64,000 nt of DNA from assembly GCA_002633005.1 (NCBI GenBank), contig NMRA01000105.1:408662-472661 (forward strand), written 5' to 3'. The notes beneath the pieces are model-generated. The model saw only the letters and a program-made list of their open reading frames with translations. It had not been told where the DNA came from and did no database searches. Positions 48,117-59,463 of this stretch are shown piece by piece; the first letter of the stretch is position 1, and each line of letters begins with the position of its first letter. The DNA is from Phoronis australis. Its lineage: Eukaryota > Phoronida > Phoronidae. Both the position numbers and the translations under genes were made by a program.

Positions 48117-51100
48117 TTAGTGTGCAGGCATGCCACCTTCTGGAGAAGGCATTTGTTCTGGTGGTAAATCATTCTGGGGGGCATTGAACTCCTCCCTGGC
48201 TTTGTGCCAAGGCGTCTCCTTCCACAAGAACCACAAGCTGGCTGCAAACAGCACCATGTTGCCAAAACCGAAAATCTGGAATGCAACAAACATGAGAACA
48301 AAACATTATGGGCAGTGTCTCAGGAAAGTCAATGGGGTTCATTATCTCATTATCAGCCTAAGCAATTAATTTAGTGAGCTAGAAACGTTTATTGATTAAG
48401 GCAAGTTAGAGAATAATAAATATGGTGAAATAATATTTTATAGTTTTTGTTGAAAATAAGTAAGGAGTCGTTTTTTACTCGATCAAAAAACAAAGTGAGA
48501 GAAATTGTATTAGCAAATATCAGGTCCATTCATCACATGAAAAATGAGCATGAAATCCTCAAGTGTGCAAACAAAGGAACAAAAAAAATTAAGACAGTAA
48601 CTGAATTGGCAAAAAATCTACCAAGTACTGACAGCCACTACTTAGTCAGATTCATTGGAAAATCCTCATTACCATGGGCACCGCAGCACTGAAAAAGTGG
48701 GAGGGGCTATTGCTCCCACCGACTCATGGTCTCCGCATTAGTAATAGACCAATTTCAATCCTTCACTGAAGGTGATAGGCATTGGCCATGTTCAATTAAT
48801 AAATTTTAACCAAAAATAGGCACAATAGATCCAAGTGAATGCTCACACACAGCCACTATAGTTCAGTCATTGACCTTTAACTTAATAACAGTCCAAACAT
48901 GCTGCAGACTTGGGCTAGTGTTGCAAGTAACAGGGATTGTATTGACCAATGACAAAAAAGGAAAATTTACCAGGTGACGTATTGTACTACAAATAAATAG
49001 GCTGATGTGATAGAAATGTATTTGGTGTAGTAAAATTTAACATCAAGAAATATTTTTGTGTGAATGAAGTAAAAATAATCATAAAAACAGAGACCAAAAA
49101 AGGAAGAAGAAAATCAAATAAGAGGAAATCAAAACCAAGAAAGAGTAAATCCTCTTAAAAGAGGAAAATTACGAGTCCCCCAAGTAACTGGATAACTACA
49201 TTTTCAAAAATAAATGTGGAGGGAAACTAAAAATTGATAAAAGCCGAAATGGTTGGTATTTCGTCAAACGTGGGTAGTGTCAGTATCACTGCGACATTGC
49301 GGTACACTTACGAGAGAGACATTCAGCGTTGCGAAATCACCCTGAGATCGCACAACACAGTTCTGTGGAGTGTTTTTACAAAATGGTAATCTATTCAGTA
49401 TCCCATTATTTGGGTCAGAGAAATGCTTCAGGTTGCTGACACCGTCGGCCCACGCAGAAGAGGCAATTAACCACATGACGACAAAGACGCACGTGATCAC
49501 AAAGTCCTGAAATGATGTAAAAGATACATTGGCACTTATTTTTAGCAAATGATTTTATGAAATTCTAGCACTGCATTAAACAGCAATAGCACAGTAAACA
49601 TTGTTCATGTAAACAATGATCGGTCTACATTTCCAAACACTAGCCTCCATTTCATTTTTCAGAACCGTGAAAACTCAGCCCCGAACTTAATAAGAATGCA
49701 GTCATAGAATACAAAACAGCAGAACACATCAAGCACTTTGTTCACAGAAACACACCCAAAAACTAATTTGCATCTTCTCATTATGTTAGTGTCAAGTGAC
49801 AAAAAAGTGCCAAGAATTGAACAGTGAGCACAAATAACTCGGAATAAGGTTGAAAATTCTATTGTGTTTAATCTTTATTGAAAATGGCTTGATGAAATTC
49901 TAACCGATTTAACAGTCCAAACAAAAGGATTAGAAGACATATCTCAGATTGATTTTGTAATCGATATAATTTACAGAAGGATTCGTTGAGATGTCCTGAA
50001 ATCAAGTTCAATTCCGGTCCGCTGTCTTTTAAACAGCATCCATAACAAAATGACAGCGCACGCAAAAGACTCCTAACCAATTACCAACAAACTTTATCAC
50101 AGCTTCATGAAGAAATAGCCACAAGACTGAAAAGACTACCATAAATATAACCCACATTTTGGACTGATATTTCAACAGTAACAAATTCATGCTTAAGGTT
50201 AATTCTAACCTTATTTAGTGGCCTGACACCTCGTTGACTCAATATTACAGCGACTCAGTGAATGATGAAAGGACTGCGGGTACATACAACGCTGTTCTGT
50301 ATTTGGTGGGAGATTCCATTTAAGTGACAGTCCTGTAACCTTTGACCCCGAATAAGTAGTAAACAAATATCCATGTCGTTCTACGGTGGTTCTGCCATAT
50401 CCTTTTTCCTTACTACACGGTATATATTTCGTATTTGAAGTTCCCCGAGAATTAAGGTATTTTGCTAGACATATGCGAAATATTATAAAAATGGCCAACT
50501 TTTGTGGCTAAGGTTTGAGATATCCTTAAGTATCAAAAAGACTTCCTTCACAAAAGGATTTGCTCTTCCAAAGTGGCGTCAACTTTGCTCGAGTTGAAAT
50601 TTGTTGCAATGAAATGCCTGGGATTCATCACAATGCTTCAGTGGTTGATCCTAACCCCACGTGACAAACAGTACGAGGTGAATTTCAAGAAATAACAAAA
50701 TGGTCATTCTTCTCAAGAGACCATTTCCAGTCTGAGTAAGGCACAAGATGGAACAGATTTACATCAAGCAAATGAAGTTGTTTTTTTTCACAAAAGGCAA
50801 GGGTTTGTTTCCCATTTAATATATAAACAATGACAGAGTGGCATTTAATTCCTACAAAAGTATTGCCTGGGTCAAAAAAATTGAAAATGGTCAAATGCAT
50901 TATGGGTATATTATATTCCTGGTCCACTTACCGCGATGCGTATCCTATCGCTATTCTCCCAGTTGTCATTGAATACCACATAAAGTATGGCTCCACCCAG
51001 CGAGTATAACCATGCCATGACACCAATGAATACATAGAACTGTGACGCCGACTGGTAGTTGCCCGATGGGTACAGCATGTCATTGGAAGACTTGTTGAGG

Positions 51101-54100
51101 CACAGGTCCTTCTTCACAGCATTGTCTTTTGTGTCTAAACTGTAAAACAAACAATAATAGGCTACATACTCAGTTGCTCACAATAAAGGATGAACGACTC
51201 ATACTCAGTGGCACACAATGTAGCATAAACAACTCATACTCAATGGCACACAATGTAGGATGAACAACTCATACTCAATGCCACACAATGTAGGATGAAT
51301 AACTCATACTCAGTTACACACAATGTAGGATGAGCAACTCATACTCAGTTGTATACAATATAGGACGAACAACTCATACTCAGTTACACACAAGATGAAC
51401 AATTTATACTTAGTACACACAATGTAGGACGAACAACTCATACTCATACCTAATAAACGCCCATGCCCCTATAAGTGCCCCCCACGCATTTTCAGACCCA
51501 GTCCATGAACCCCGTAGACATGTGAAAAATGCCTTACCTACAGTTCTAAAATTCTACAGTAACATCTTAAATTTATCAATAAGATCTAAATGTCCTGAAA
51601 AAATCATCGTGCACGGAATTTGTAGACCACGAGCCTCGCTGCTATGTCGGTATTTAGCCGTGAATATACACTTCAAACTTCCGCCGTGCTTCAAACAGAA
51701 TGCAAGTTTTGCTGATCTTGCGAGGGACGTGTCCTATTATGGTCTGGCCTTTCAGAACAGACGCAGCGTATTTGTCAAAGGGATTGTATTGCGTCTTTCC
51801 CATACAGATGTTCTCCCTGAACAGGAATCCAAATCTCTTTGTACACGTGAAAGCCGCGAATCGAAGATTAATAAAACTTGACCTTTGTTCAGTTAAAAGC
51901 ATGTGGCTACGAAGCGCGCTACATTCAAGAATCTGTTATCGAAGATTAGTCTTCGGGAACTATCTATTCATGAAACGGGTAGCATAGCATCGGCAAGAAA
52001 TAAATACAGGCACTTATTTCAGAAAGTTTCTAATACCGTAAAAAAGTTTGCATTATTTTTAAGGGGGAAGTATTAAATTAGTCGTAATTGGTGTTTTTAA
52101 AGTCAAAATGACCCACTGATAGTGAACACTTCCGCACCCTTACACCCCCCGAACCTCCCGAAAAATAACCGTTCAGACTGTCACACATCCAGTCACCTGG
52201 CGACAATTTTCGAACGTTTTCTAGCAGATGAGATCAACAAGTGCTAAATAAAACACGTTCTGCTTTACTGCTTGTGTTAATTTTCTTAGTTACAATGCAC
52301 AACTAGATCGTTGCATCGCGTTTACTCTGGCAAATGAAATCTGATGACACGCATGTGCTCTCTCTTTCACACAATACGCAGACGAACTTCAAAACAAACA
52401 TCTCGTGACTATAACATGTGTGTTCATCCAGAGATTTTTCTCATGTTGCGGAGTACGATCTAGCGCAGATTTGGACTTAATACACAGTTAATCCCGACTC
52501 CACAGGAACTTAATCTTAGGGACGCTATTTTGAAAAGTTAAGGACTTCAAGTAATTTGTTGAGTCGAAACTATATTTTTACTCAAGAATTCAAGTTGATC
52601 TATCAGCCACCGTGAGGCAGCGACGCATCAGTCGGCGAGTTTTCGCAATGGGATTTCCTGAAAAATGCTCATAATTTAACAACAAAGTTTGATAACAATG
52701 CACTGCAATTTTGTAGAAACTCTGACATAGGTTACAGATGCGTCACAGAGCGTAAATTCTAGTTTACGATTTCACCTGTTTCGGAGAACAGGTTTCAACA
52801 ATTTTTGGGCTATAATAAGCGCACCTCTTCCTGAAGCAAATTTTTCTAAGCGCCCTGGGCGCTTATTAGGGCGATTACGGTACTCAGTTACACACAATGT
52901 AGGATGGACAACTAATACTCAGTTACACACAATGTGAGCCATAACTAGGCTAATGTAACGTGAAACTTACTACCTGCATGCGATATGTGTCATTCTAAGA
53001 CACTTAAATGAAAATAAACACTGGTAATGCACCCTTCCCAACATTACCCCTGATGATGCGACTATCCTGCCAACAAGAAGGACAAATTCTGGAGAAAAAT
53101 ATGCAAGTCTTTCGAGATCAGGAGGTGAAAGCCATTCCACAAGGTATCGGGTTATGACCTGCCTGCCGTCTACAACTCGCTAGCTTCATGTGACAACCAA
53201 TAGGTGTCTCACCTTGAAATTTAGACCTTCCATCAGTCAGTATTGAAGAAACGTCTGAGTAGAAGCCAAAAGCTATGCAATTTAAAGGCTCACCAGACTC
53301 TGAACTCGTAACTTTCCGTCACTCAACGGTAATGCACTTGCAAATCAATGTACAAAAGTGATAATTGCTTACCTAAACGGGTACCAAATCCTGATGGCGT
53401 GCTCACTCACATTGGTCTTTGAACAGGCGATGCTGTACTTGGACTCAGTAAAAACACCGCATGTGGTGGCAAAGGCGAAAATTGTCAACACCTGAAATGG
53501 CACGGCAAAGTTCACCTGTCACAAACATTCAGTGCAAACTGATTAAACGTGACTTAGCTTGTTCTAGCTTAGTGATGTCAGTCAACAAATTTGATGTTAA
53601 TCAATTAATGCCAAGCTTGTTTCCTAGCCCCTTACTAATCACTTTGAATTTCCTTGACCCTTACTAATCACTTTGAATTTCCTTGACCCTTACTAATCAC
53701 TTTGAATTTCCTTGACCCTTACTAATCACTTTGAATTTCCTTGACCCTTACTAACCACTTTGAATTTCCTTGACCCTTACTAACCACTTTGAATTTCCTT
53801 GACCCTTACTAACCACTTTGAATTTCCTTGACCCTTACTAACCACTTTGAATTTCCTTGACCCTTACTAACCACTTTGAATTTCCTTGACCCTTACTAAC
53901 CACTTTGAATTTCCTTGACCCTTACTAACCACTTTGAATTTCCTTGACCCTTACTAACCACTTTGAATTTCCTTGACCCTTACTAACCACTTTGAATTTC
54001 CTTGACCCTTACTAACCACTTTGAATTTCCTTGACCCTTACTAACCACTTTGAATTTCCTTGACCCTTACTAACCACTTTGAATTTCCTTGACCCTTACT

Positions 54101-55457
54101 AACCACTTTGAATTTCCTTGACCCTTACTAACCACTTTGAATTTCCTTGACCCTTACTAACCACTTTGAATTTCCTTGACCCTTACTAACCACTTTGAAT
54201 TTCCTTGACCCTTACTAACCACTTTGAATTTCCTTGACCCTTACTAACCACTTTGAATTTCCTTGACCCTTACTAACCACTTTGAATTTCCTTGACCCTT
54301 ACTAACCACTTTGAATTTCCTTGACCCTTACTAATCACTTTGAATTTCCTTAACCCTTACTAATCACTTTGAATTTCCTTAACCCTTACTAACCACTTTG
54401 AATTTCCTTAACCCTTACTAACCACTTTGAATTTCCTTGACCCTTACTAACCACTTTGAATTTCCTTAACCCTTACTAACCACTTTGAATTTCCTTGACC
54501 CTTACTAACCACTTTGAATTTCCTTAACCCTTACTAACCACTTTGAATATCTTTGCCTCTCACTAATCACACAGTCTAAGTCGAAATCCTGTTTCTGTTT
54601 GAGCCCTGAGAAACTTGTCGGGTTCCGATGATCGACAGAGCTTAATAAGTTCCATGCTTGAATAAATACCTCGTGCGCTTGACCAGTTCTGCTAAAATTT
54701 GGACCACAACGGCCACTGCTTGGATAATCGTACACCCCCAATTTGCCAATTTTTGGTTGAAGCGCCCACTGCTTGGGTAATCACTCACCCCCGCCATCTC
54801 GGGTTTCCCAATTTAAGCACCCAGAGCGTTAACCCGCGAGTTTACGGTATAAGACTTGTCAAAATATTTTCAATGGCAAAGATGGGCTAACCCCTTTTTA
54901 TCAATGCCAAATTCCAAACTCAGAAGGTCTTGTCCTCTTGGTAACCAACGCAGCAGGTGCTTGAATTACATTACTGGTTAGCAACACAATCCAAACTTTA
55001 AGAGAATTACATCACTCTACTACTGACGGTCAAAAAAACATGTCTTATAAACTGTTCACACGGACAATGTAGCTTGTGTGGTTCACTAAATTGCTCTAAA
55101 ATAACACTTTCTGCCAAATGTAAGGAACACGAAGGTCATATGAGGTTAGCTCGGAGCCTTGATTACGGCAGTTCCAAAAACAACGTCCGTCAAGCTTAAA
55201 TTAAAATAAACCATTTTATCTTTATTAATCAAGCTAGTGGGGATGATTCGAGATGAAATTAAGAGTGTGGTAATTTAGGAAACGGACGGACGCACATTGG
55301 CGATAGCATTCAAAACTGAAAAAAACAGACGATGCTTGAAAATATTGATGTAAATTATTTGAATACACAACTTGTCACAACAAGTATCAAATGATATACT
55401 TACAAACTGTAGACACTTGACAAGACCACGCGGCTCTTTGAACACACTAAAATACAT
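48117..55457 (-). CDS. SYPL2: Synaptophysin-family four-pass vesicle protein (SYPL1/SYPL2-like), 5 coding exons
   Basis: Exons: 55457-55404, 53491-53373, 51139-50932, 49506-49312, 48275-48117; 735 nt, 244 aa. The MARVEL-type layout has membrane segments at about 15-33, 92-114, 128-147 and 189-210. Family marks are FKEPRGLVKCLQ at the N terminus, SASQFYVFIGVMAWLYS in segment 2, ASSAWADG (142-149), and lumenal cysteine pairs C41/C71 and C170/C177. Possible N-glycosylation sites are N45, N73 and N189. The cytoplasmic tail is short and lacks the Tyr-Gly-Pro-Gln repeats of neuronal synaptophysin, as in pantophysin/mitsugumin-29. The start is fixed by an in-frame TGA 9 bases upstream of the ATG, in the same exon. 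Paralogue level is a guess from gene neighbours; SYPL1 or the single ancestral gene is equally possible. Confidence 0.9.
48924..49189 (-). mobile_element. hAT-type MITE (AGGGCTTGG family), copy 5 with perfect 8-bp TSD
   Basis: Element 48932-49181, with internal blocks GACCAATGACAAAAAAG and AAATAAATAGGCT as in the other copies. CAAGTAAC lies on both sides (48924-48931, 49182-49189). In intron 4 of the SYPL2-like gene. The ends are diverged. Confidence 0.82.
51164..51446. repeat. 35-bp minisatellite, left part
   Basis: Unit ACTCATACTCAGTTACACAC plus AATGTAGGATGAACA, about 8 copies with some shortened, in intron 2 of the SYPL2-like gene. It is interrupted at 51446 by a transposon and resumes at 52883. 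Confidence 0.85.
51443..52886 (+). mobile_element. TACCGTATT transposon, copy 2, with 4-bp TSD
   Basis: Element 51447-52882, collinear with 11734-13279 but without the nested MITE. The right end reads GGGCGATTACGGTA; the left end is slightly deleted. CTCA flanks it on both sides (51443-51446, 52883-52886), and removing one CTCA plus the element restores the minisatellite unit. The interior again shows SFADLAR-like and FVHVKAANRRLIK frames, broken by a frameshift. Confidence 0.85.
52883..52945. repeat. 35-bp minisatellite, right part
   Basis: The last two units of the array that begins at 51164, after the inserted transposon. Confidence 0.85.
53629..54556. repeat. 29-bp minisatellite, 32 exact-length units
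   Basis: Unit CCCTTACTAACCACTTTGAA plus TTTCCTTGA; units start every 29 bases from 53629 to 54528 with no insertion or deletion. Units 1-4 have AATC, the middle ones AACC, and units 25-26 again AATC. Late units have TTAACCC for TTGACCC. In intron 1 of the SYPL2-like gene, 137 bases from the exon 2 acceptor. Confidence 0.97.
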
Positions 55458-55490
55458 GGTCACTCAACCTAGAAACACAGAGAAAATATG
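55458..55490 (-). promoter_or_regulatory. 5' UTR splice acceptor of the SYPL2-like gene
   Basis: Minus strand: TATTTTCTCTGTGTTTCTAG precedes exon base 55468, a strong acceptor. Eleven 5' UTR bases then lead to ATG at 55457. The transcript's first exon therefore lies upstream, beyond 55490, perhaps past the Penelope-like fragment. Confidence 0.6.
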
Positions 55491-55571
55491 TCTATTACAA
55501 ATCTGTAACATACCTCTTGTAAAGAAAGATTGTAACCATGGCAACCACCAAATATCATCTTGTAACTTACA

Positions 55572-56281
55572 GGGGATAGAGTAGTTACCTACCAGCGATC
55601 TGTTTGAGTTTGCGGACCTGGCTTTCGAGTCCGTCCAGGGCCCTTCATCGGGGCACTGGCAGGAATCTTCATTCTCAACACCACCTGGTGGCAATTACTT
55701 GCAAGGAGGCACGAGTAAATGGTAGTAATTCATATCCGATGTCTCTGTTCAATTTTGGTTAATTGCTTGTGATTTCAACTGCTTATCTGGCTTTAGGATT
55801 CCAATATTTATTCTCAGGAGATAGCGTTTTCACTGTAGGTTTGCAAATGTTGTGCAATGTGTTAATACCATGTTCTCCTACAACTGTAGAGTTGCCAGAT
55901 ATGTTGAAGTGTTCTTTGAGTCTAGTACCTAGATTCCGAGCATTCTCACCAACATATTTGGCAGGACAATCAGGGCATTCAATCGCGTATATCACCCCAC
56001 ATTTCTTGCAGTCTAACTTGTCTTTCGGGTGGACCAAGGCACTCTGTAGGTTGTTGAATGGTGTGAGGTAGATGCCTACCTCGTGTGACAGTAAACGTAT
56101 GGAAGCGCCAATTCTAAAGGGTCAGCCTTCTTAAACACATCGGAATACTCATTGTCACATAATATATACTCAATTATTGTCTAGTCCAAATGCTTTTTTC
56201 TTCTGTTACTAATTTACCAGCTCTGTTTAAAAAATGTCCGCACCCACAAACAGGTCGGCGATAGGTAACTACTCTATCCCC
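55572..56281 (-). mobile_element. Penelope-like retroelement fragment with inverted ends
   Basis: About 45-bp inverted ends (GGGGATAGAGTAGTTACCTA at 55572; complement to 56281) enclose a minus-strand GIY-YIG endonuclease fragment. Inverted or tandem end copies are known for Penelope-like elements. No reverse transcriptase part remains. It lies in the presumed 5' UTR intron of the SYPL2-like gene. Confidence 0.75.
55700..56085 (-). pseudogene. GIY-YIG endonuclease domain fragment (Penelope-like)
   Basis: Minus-strand frame LTPFNNLQ..LVHPKDKLDCKKCGVIYAIECPDC, then PAKYVGENARNLGTRLKEHF and KYWNPKAR, with GYELLPF after a frame break. VIYAI/KYVGE is the GIY-YIG pair, RNLGTRLKEH is the following helix with its Arg, and CKKC/CPDC are the cysteines of the Neptune/Penelope type. 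No start, no reverse transcriptase, and at least one frameshift or stop: a dead fragment. Confidence 0.8.
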
Positions 56282-56339
56282 TATACTGTGTAACAGCTCC
56301 ACCTATGAACATTCATTCTATTGTCATCTTCACACTTAT

Positions 56340-56500
56340 CTACTTAAAAGGATACCAAACTCGGTTTTGGTCTATTAACAGATACTAACGACTTTCCCAT
56401 CCAATTCTCTGAAACAAAATAATACTCTTGTCACCCTCAACAACCCTCAAAAGTTTGGAAGAAAATTTTAAAACTCCTTACAAATTCTGGCCAATATTTT
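56340..56500 (+). repeat. Dispersed repeat, copy 3 of 3
   Basis: GACTTTCCCATCCAATTCTC, then TGAAACAAAATAATA and CAAAAGTTTGGAA; matches 28320-28440 inverted and 10856-10960 direct. The stretch 56500-57164 shows nothing further. Confidence 0.5.
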
Positions 56501-57164
56501 GCATTGAGTAAAATCCAAATTTTCGGAGCTGTTTAAACTGTATTTTAAAATTTCTCTTTGTAATCAGCTACCTTTGGTATCCAGGATAAAATTTCTCAAA
56601 TAACATCTGAGTAATAACGGAAGACTCATGAAACTATTATTGAAAATCACTGAAGATCACAAAATCTCATTATGCGCACAAAAATTATGCTCAGATTTTC
56701 GAAATAACGTGACTGAATTTTTTCTAAAACCTTTTTGATTTTTCATGGAAATCGCCACAAACATGAACGTTTTTTCACAACGAATACTGTTTCTTTATTT
56801 TTTAGCTACACAAAGGTATCTGGATTTTCTTTCAGGATTTTCCTCCCGAGCATTCCACAAGGAAAGTACAGAGACCATCCAATTTCCAAAATTTTAGACA
56901 AACAGGAATGTGTGAACAATTGGAGGAATTTTACCGAACTGTAAATTTAAAAGGTGATTTTTTACTGGATACTTAGGCCACTGGTTGTAAATCCCTGTTT
57001 AGCTTCTGTATACATAACAAAACGTTAAGATGGGACATTTTACTAAAATTTTGACAGGCAGACTGATAACTTGTTCTCAAACTAGCTAAATGTTTGCGTT
57101 TTCGATTCCACTGGTGTAGAGTAATGGTGCATTTATAAATATGCCAATCTCAATATGCCGTCGA

Positions 57165-57389
57165 AAATATGTTGCAAACATTTTCTCCCCTCGGCCCGTC
57201 ATCTTTTGGCCACATCACGTGACTTAATGAATATAAGTCTGAAAAGATTTCTGCCCCCGACCAGGAGAGTCTGCACGGTTAGCAGAAGGTCCTGGGTTCG
57301 AATCCCGATCGGGGCAGAAATCTTTTCATTAGGTCATGTGATGTGGCGAAAGATGGCGTGCTGAGGGGACAAAATGTTTGCTACATAAT
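57165..57389. mobile_element. Foldback element with tRNA-like core
   Basis: Arms of about 85 bp (57168-57255 and 57308-57385) share GCAAACATTTT, CCACATCAC and AAAAGATTTCTGCCCC, in inverted orientation. The core (about 57250-57320) folds like a tRNA without a D arm: TCTGC-ACGGTTA-GCAGA is a 5-bp stem with a 7-base loop. A 5-base spacer, a T-arm with the perfect B-box GGTTCGAATCC, and an acceptor-like CTGCCCC/GGGGCAG follow. Position 33 is C rather than T and the A-box is missing, so it is not a working tRNA gene. Confidence 0.75.
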
Positions 57390-58612
57390 TGTGCATTGTT
57401 TTATCATATCCTTTACTTGGATGTACTAATCAAGAATGTGTAAATCGGTAGGTGTAATTAAGTGACTTTTCAATGAAGGGGTTCGCTGGGCAAATAATTC
57501 TGCAAAGGTGTGTAAAAAATTATACTGTGTGCTTCAACCTTCTTTTGATGTAAACAGTGTGTTACTGTTTCATGGTTGAAATCTGTAAATAAATAATTTT
57601 GGCAAACTACAGATAGTTTACTTATATATCGAGCCCTGTAACAGTTGCAAATGTCATTCTTGCACCTAATGGTTTCAGTTACACCAAAACTGCAGTCAAT
57701 TTTTGCTTGCTGTTTTGTAGCCACATAGCTGTCTTCGAAAAACACAAACATGGGCAAGGGATGGACGCCAACGTTCTTCAATGTGTTCATCAATTTATTG
57801 CAGATTAGTGAACATGCTCTGACATCAACTTCACCTTTGAAAACGATTCACATTGAAGAAACAACCTAAATCCTGGTGAAAATTACCCTCTCGTGGACAC
57901 CACACCAGTCGCCATTTCTATGCATCTACACATGATATAACAGTGCACACACACACATCACTGTGACTGTCACAGGGGCAGGCAAACAACCAATCTGCCA
58001 ATCAATTTCTCTGGTGACCTATTTCTTCAACAGTCTTCCTAATGGGCATTATGGTAAGTCCACCCACCTTCCACTGCAGAGTCAGTGGTCTATTGGTAAT
58101 CAATTACACAAAATCTCTGACAACTCCAACAGCAGTTGCCAGAACAGGCAGTCAATAATGAGCTTTTGAAGGAGAAAGCAACCATTTTTCATGTTTTGTT
58201 AAGTAAAAGTAAAGATATTTGACAAATTTCGATGATAATTAGCGTATTGTTGCCTTGATACGTATTTATTATCCATGAAAAAATAGGTAATGAAGTAAAA
58301 GGCCTGCCTCTTGAGTCTCCATTCAAGTCCATTTAGCATGACCCAACACAGACCGCATTTTATAGCGACTCAGACATTGCATTTGCTTAATGGCAGTGAA
58401 TACTAAAGCAAGACATGGACCTTTGATAGGATGTTCCATGGATAGTAAATACACCCTAGAGCAAGCAAGCAGTAATTAAACGAGGAAAATAACAGATGAT
58501 TTGCATTTTTAATAGAATGTAACAACAAACATGGTTTCTTTTCATTTTTAAAGTACTTTTAAGTGTTTAAAATCAGTTCAGTGGTTGAACAGAACCTTTT
58601 AAAAAAATAATT
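57390..58612. other. No recognised gene
   Basis: AT-rich, with scattered short open frames and none with family resemblance. Confidence 0.5.
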
Positions 58613-58815
58613 GCAGGCGGTCTGATACACGTTGTACCAGACGTGCGCAGGCCTCGCATGTGGGCCCATTGCACTGATCACCTGGAAATATTTTTATGCT
58701 TTATTAATATATGGTTAAAACCGAGCTGAGGAGCTAGAAACCTGGCTCAAGGGTTTAGCAGTGTGACCTCGAGTAAAGAAAGCGGGCACTTATCAACCAG
58801 GCCACACTGCCTCCT
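58613..58815 (-). mobile_element. tRNA-derived SINE, copy B, B-box deleted
   Basis: Minus strand: GGAGGCAGTGTGGCCTGGTT, CTTTACTCGAGGTC, then directly ACACTGCTAAACC. About 20 bases with the B-box are missing compared with copy A. The 3' part is intact (CAGCTCCTCAGCTCGG, GCAATGGGCCCACATGCG). Confidence 0.8.
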
Positions 58816-59041
58816 CTAAACAGAACCTTAGTATGACTCGCAATTTTCAAAATATCTGCTACAGCTTGTCCACAAGGCTTGCCAAATCTTCACATCTACA
58901 TTATCAGGTAAATTTGAAAATTCCTCATTAAAAACACCACACACAGTTTCAGTCTCCAATGCAAGGTTTATAAAAGACCTCTGGGCCAATTTATGAAGTC
59001 ACACAAAGATACACCTAGCAAAGATTTGGATGTACGTATAT

Positions 59042-59463
59042 TAAGTGCAGTCCACACACAGACTTACCATAGAACAAGTTACTCCTGGAACCAGTTGTCG
59101 CTGGGTTAAAGGGCTGTGTGGACGCTATTTAAACCAGCGCAACTTACCCCATTTGTGACAACTTACTCCACTTTATCAAGGTAGGATAACTTGTTCAAGA
59201 AGAGCTTGCGCCACCACTACTCACTGTGTGGCTGCAAACTAACTGAAGGTAAGACAGAAATAACAATCAGATGTAGTTACATAACAAACAGGTCTTCTTT
59301 TGTTTGCTGTATCAGCAGCAGCTCTTCATTGTCATGCACGAGGAAGTGAGAACTTCTGCCTTACCCCAGTTATCCAATGAGTGTGGACACTCCATTTAAA
59401 AGTGGGATAAGTTGCACTAGTGCAAGTTGTTCTAGTGTAGGCTGTGTGTGAATGGCACTTTAG
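59042..59463. mobile_element. Foldback MITE, about 420 bp
   Basis: Left arm TTAAGTGCAGTCCACACACA..TAGAACAAGTT. The right arm is its complement (AACTTGTTCTAGTG-like, CTGTGTGTGAATGGCACTT). The interior repeats TTACYCC/ACAACTTA motifs and has no coding frame. Confidence 0.65.

Noticed and set aside
53629-54556. Regular array as a CRISPR-like locus
   Set aside because: Units are contiguous with no unique spacers, in animal DNA; it is a minisatellite.
57250-57320. Functional tRNA gene
   Set aside because: No D arm or A-box, C at position 33, mispaired T-stem base, and the core is embedded in a foldback repeat.
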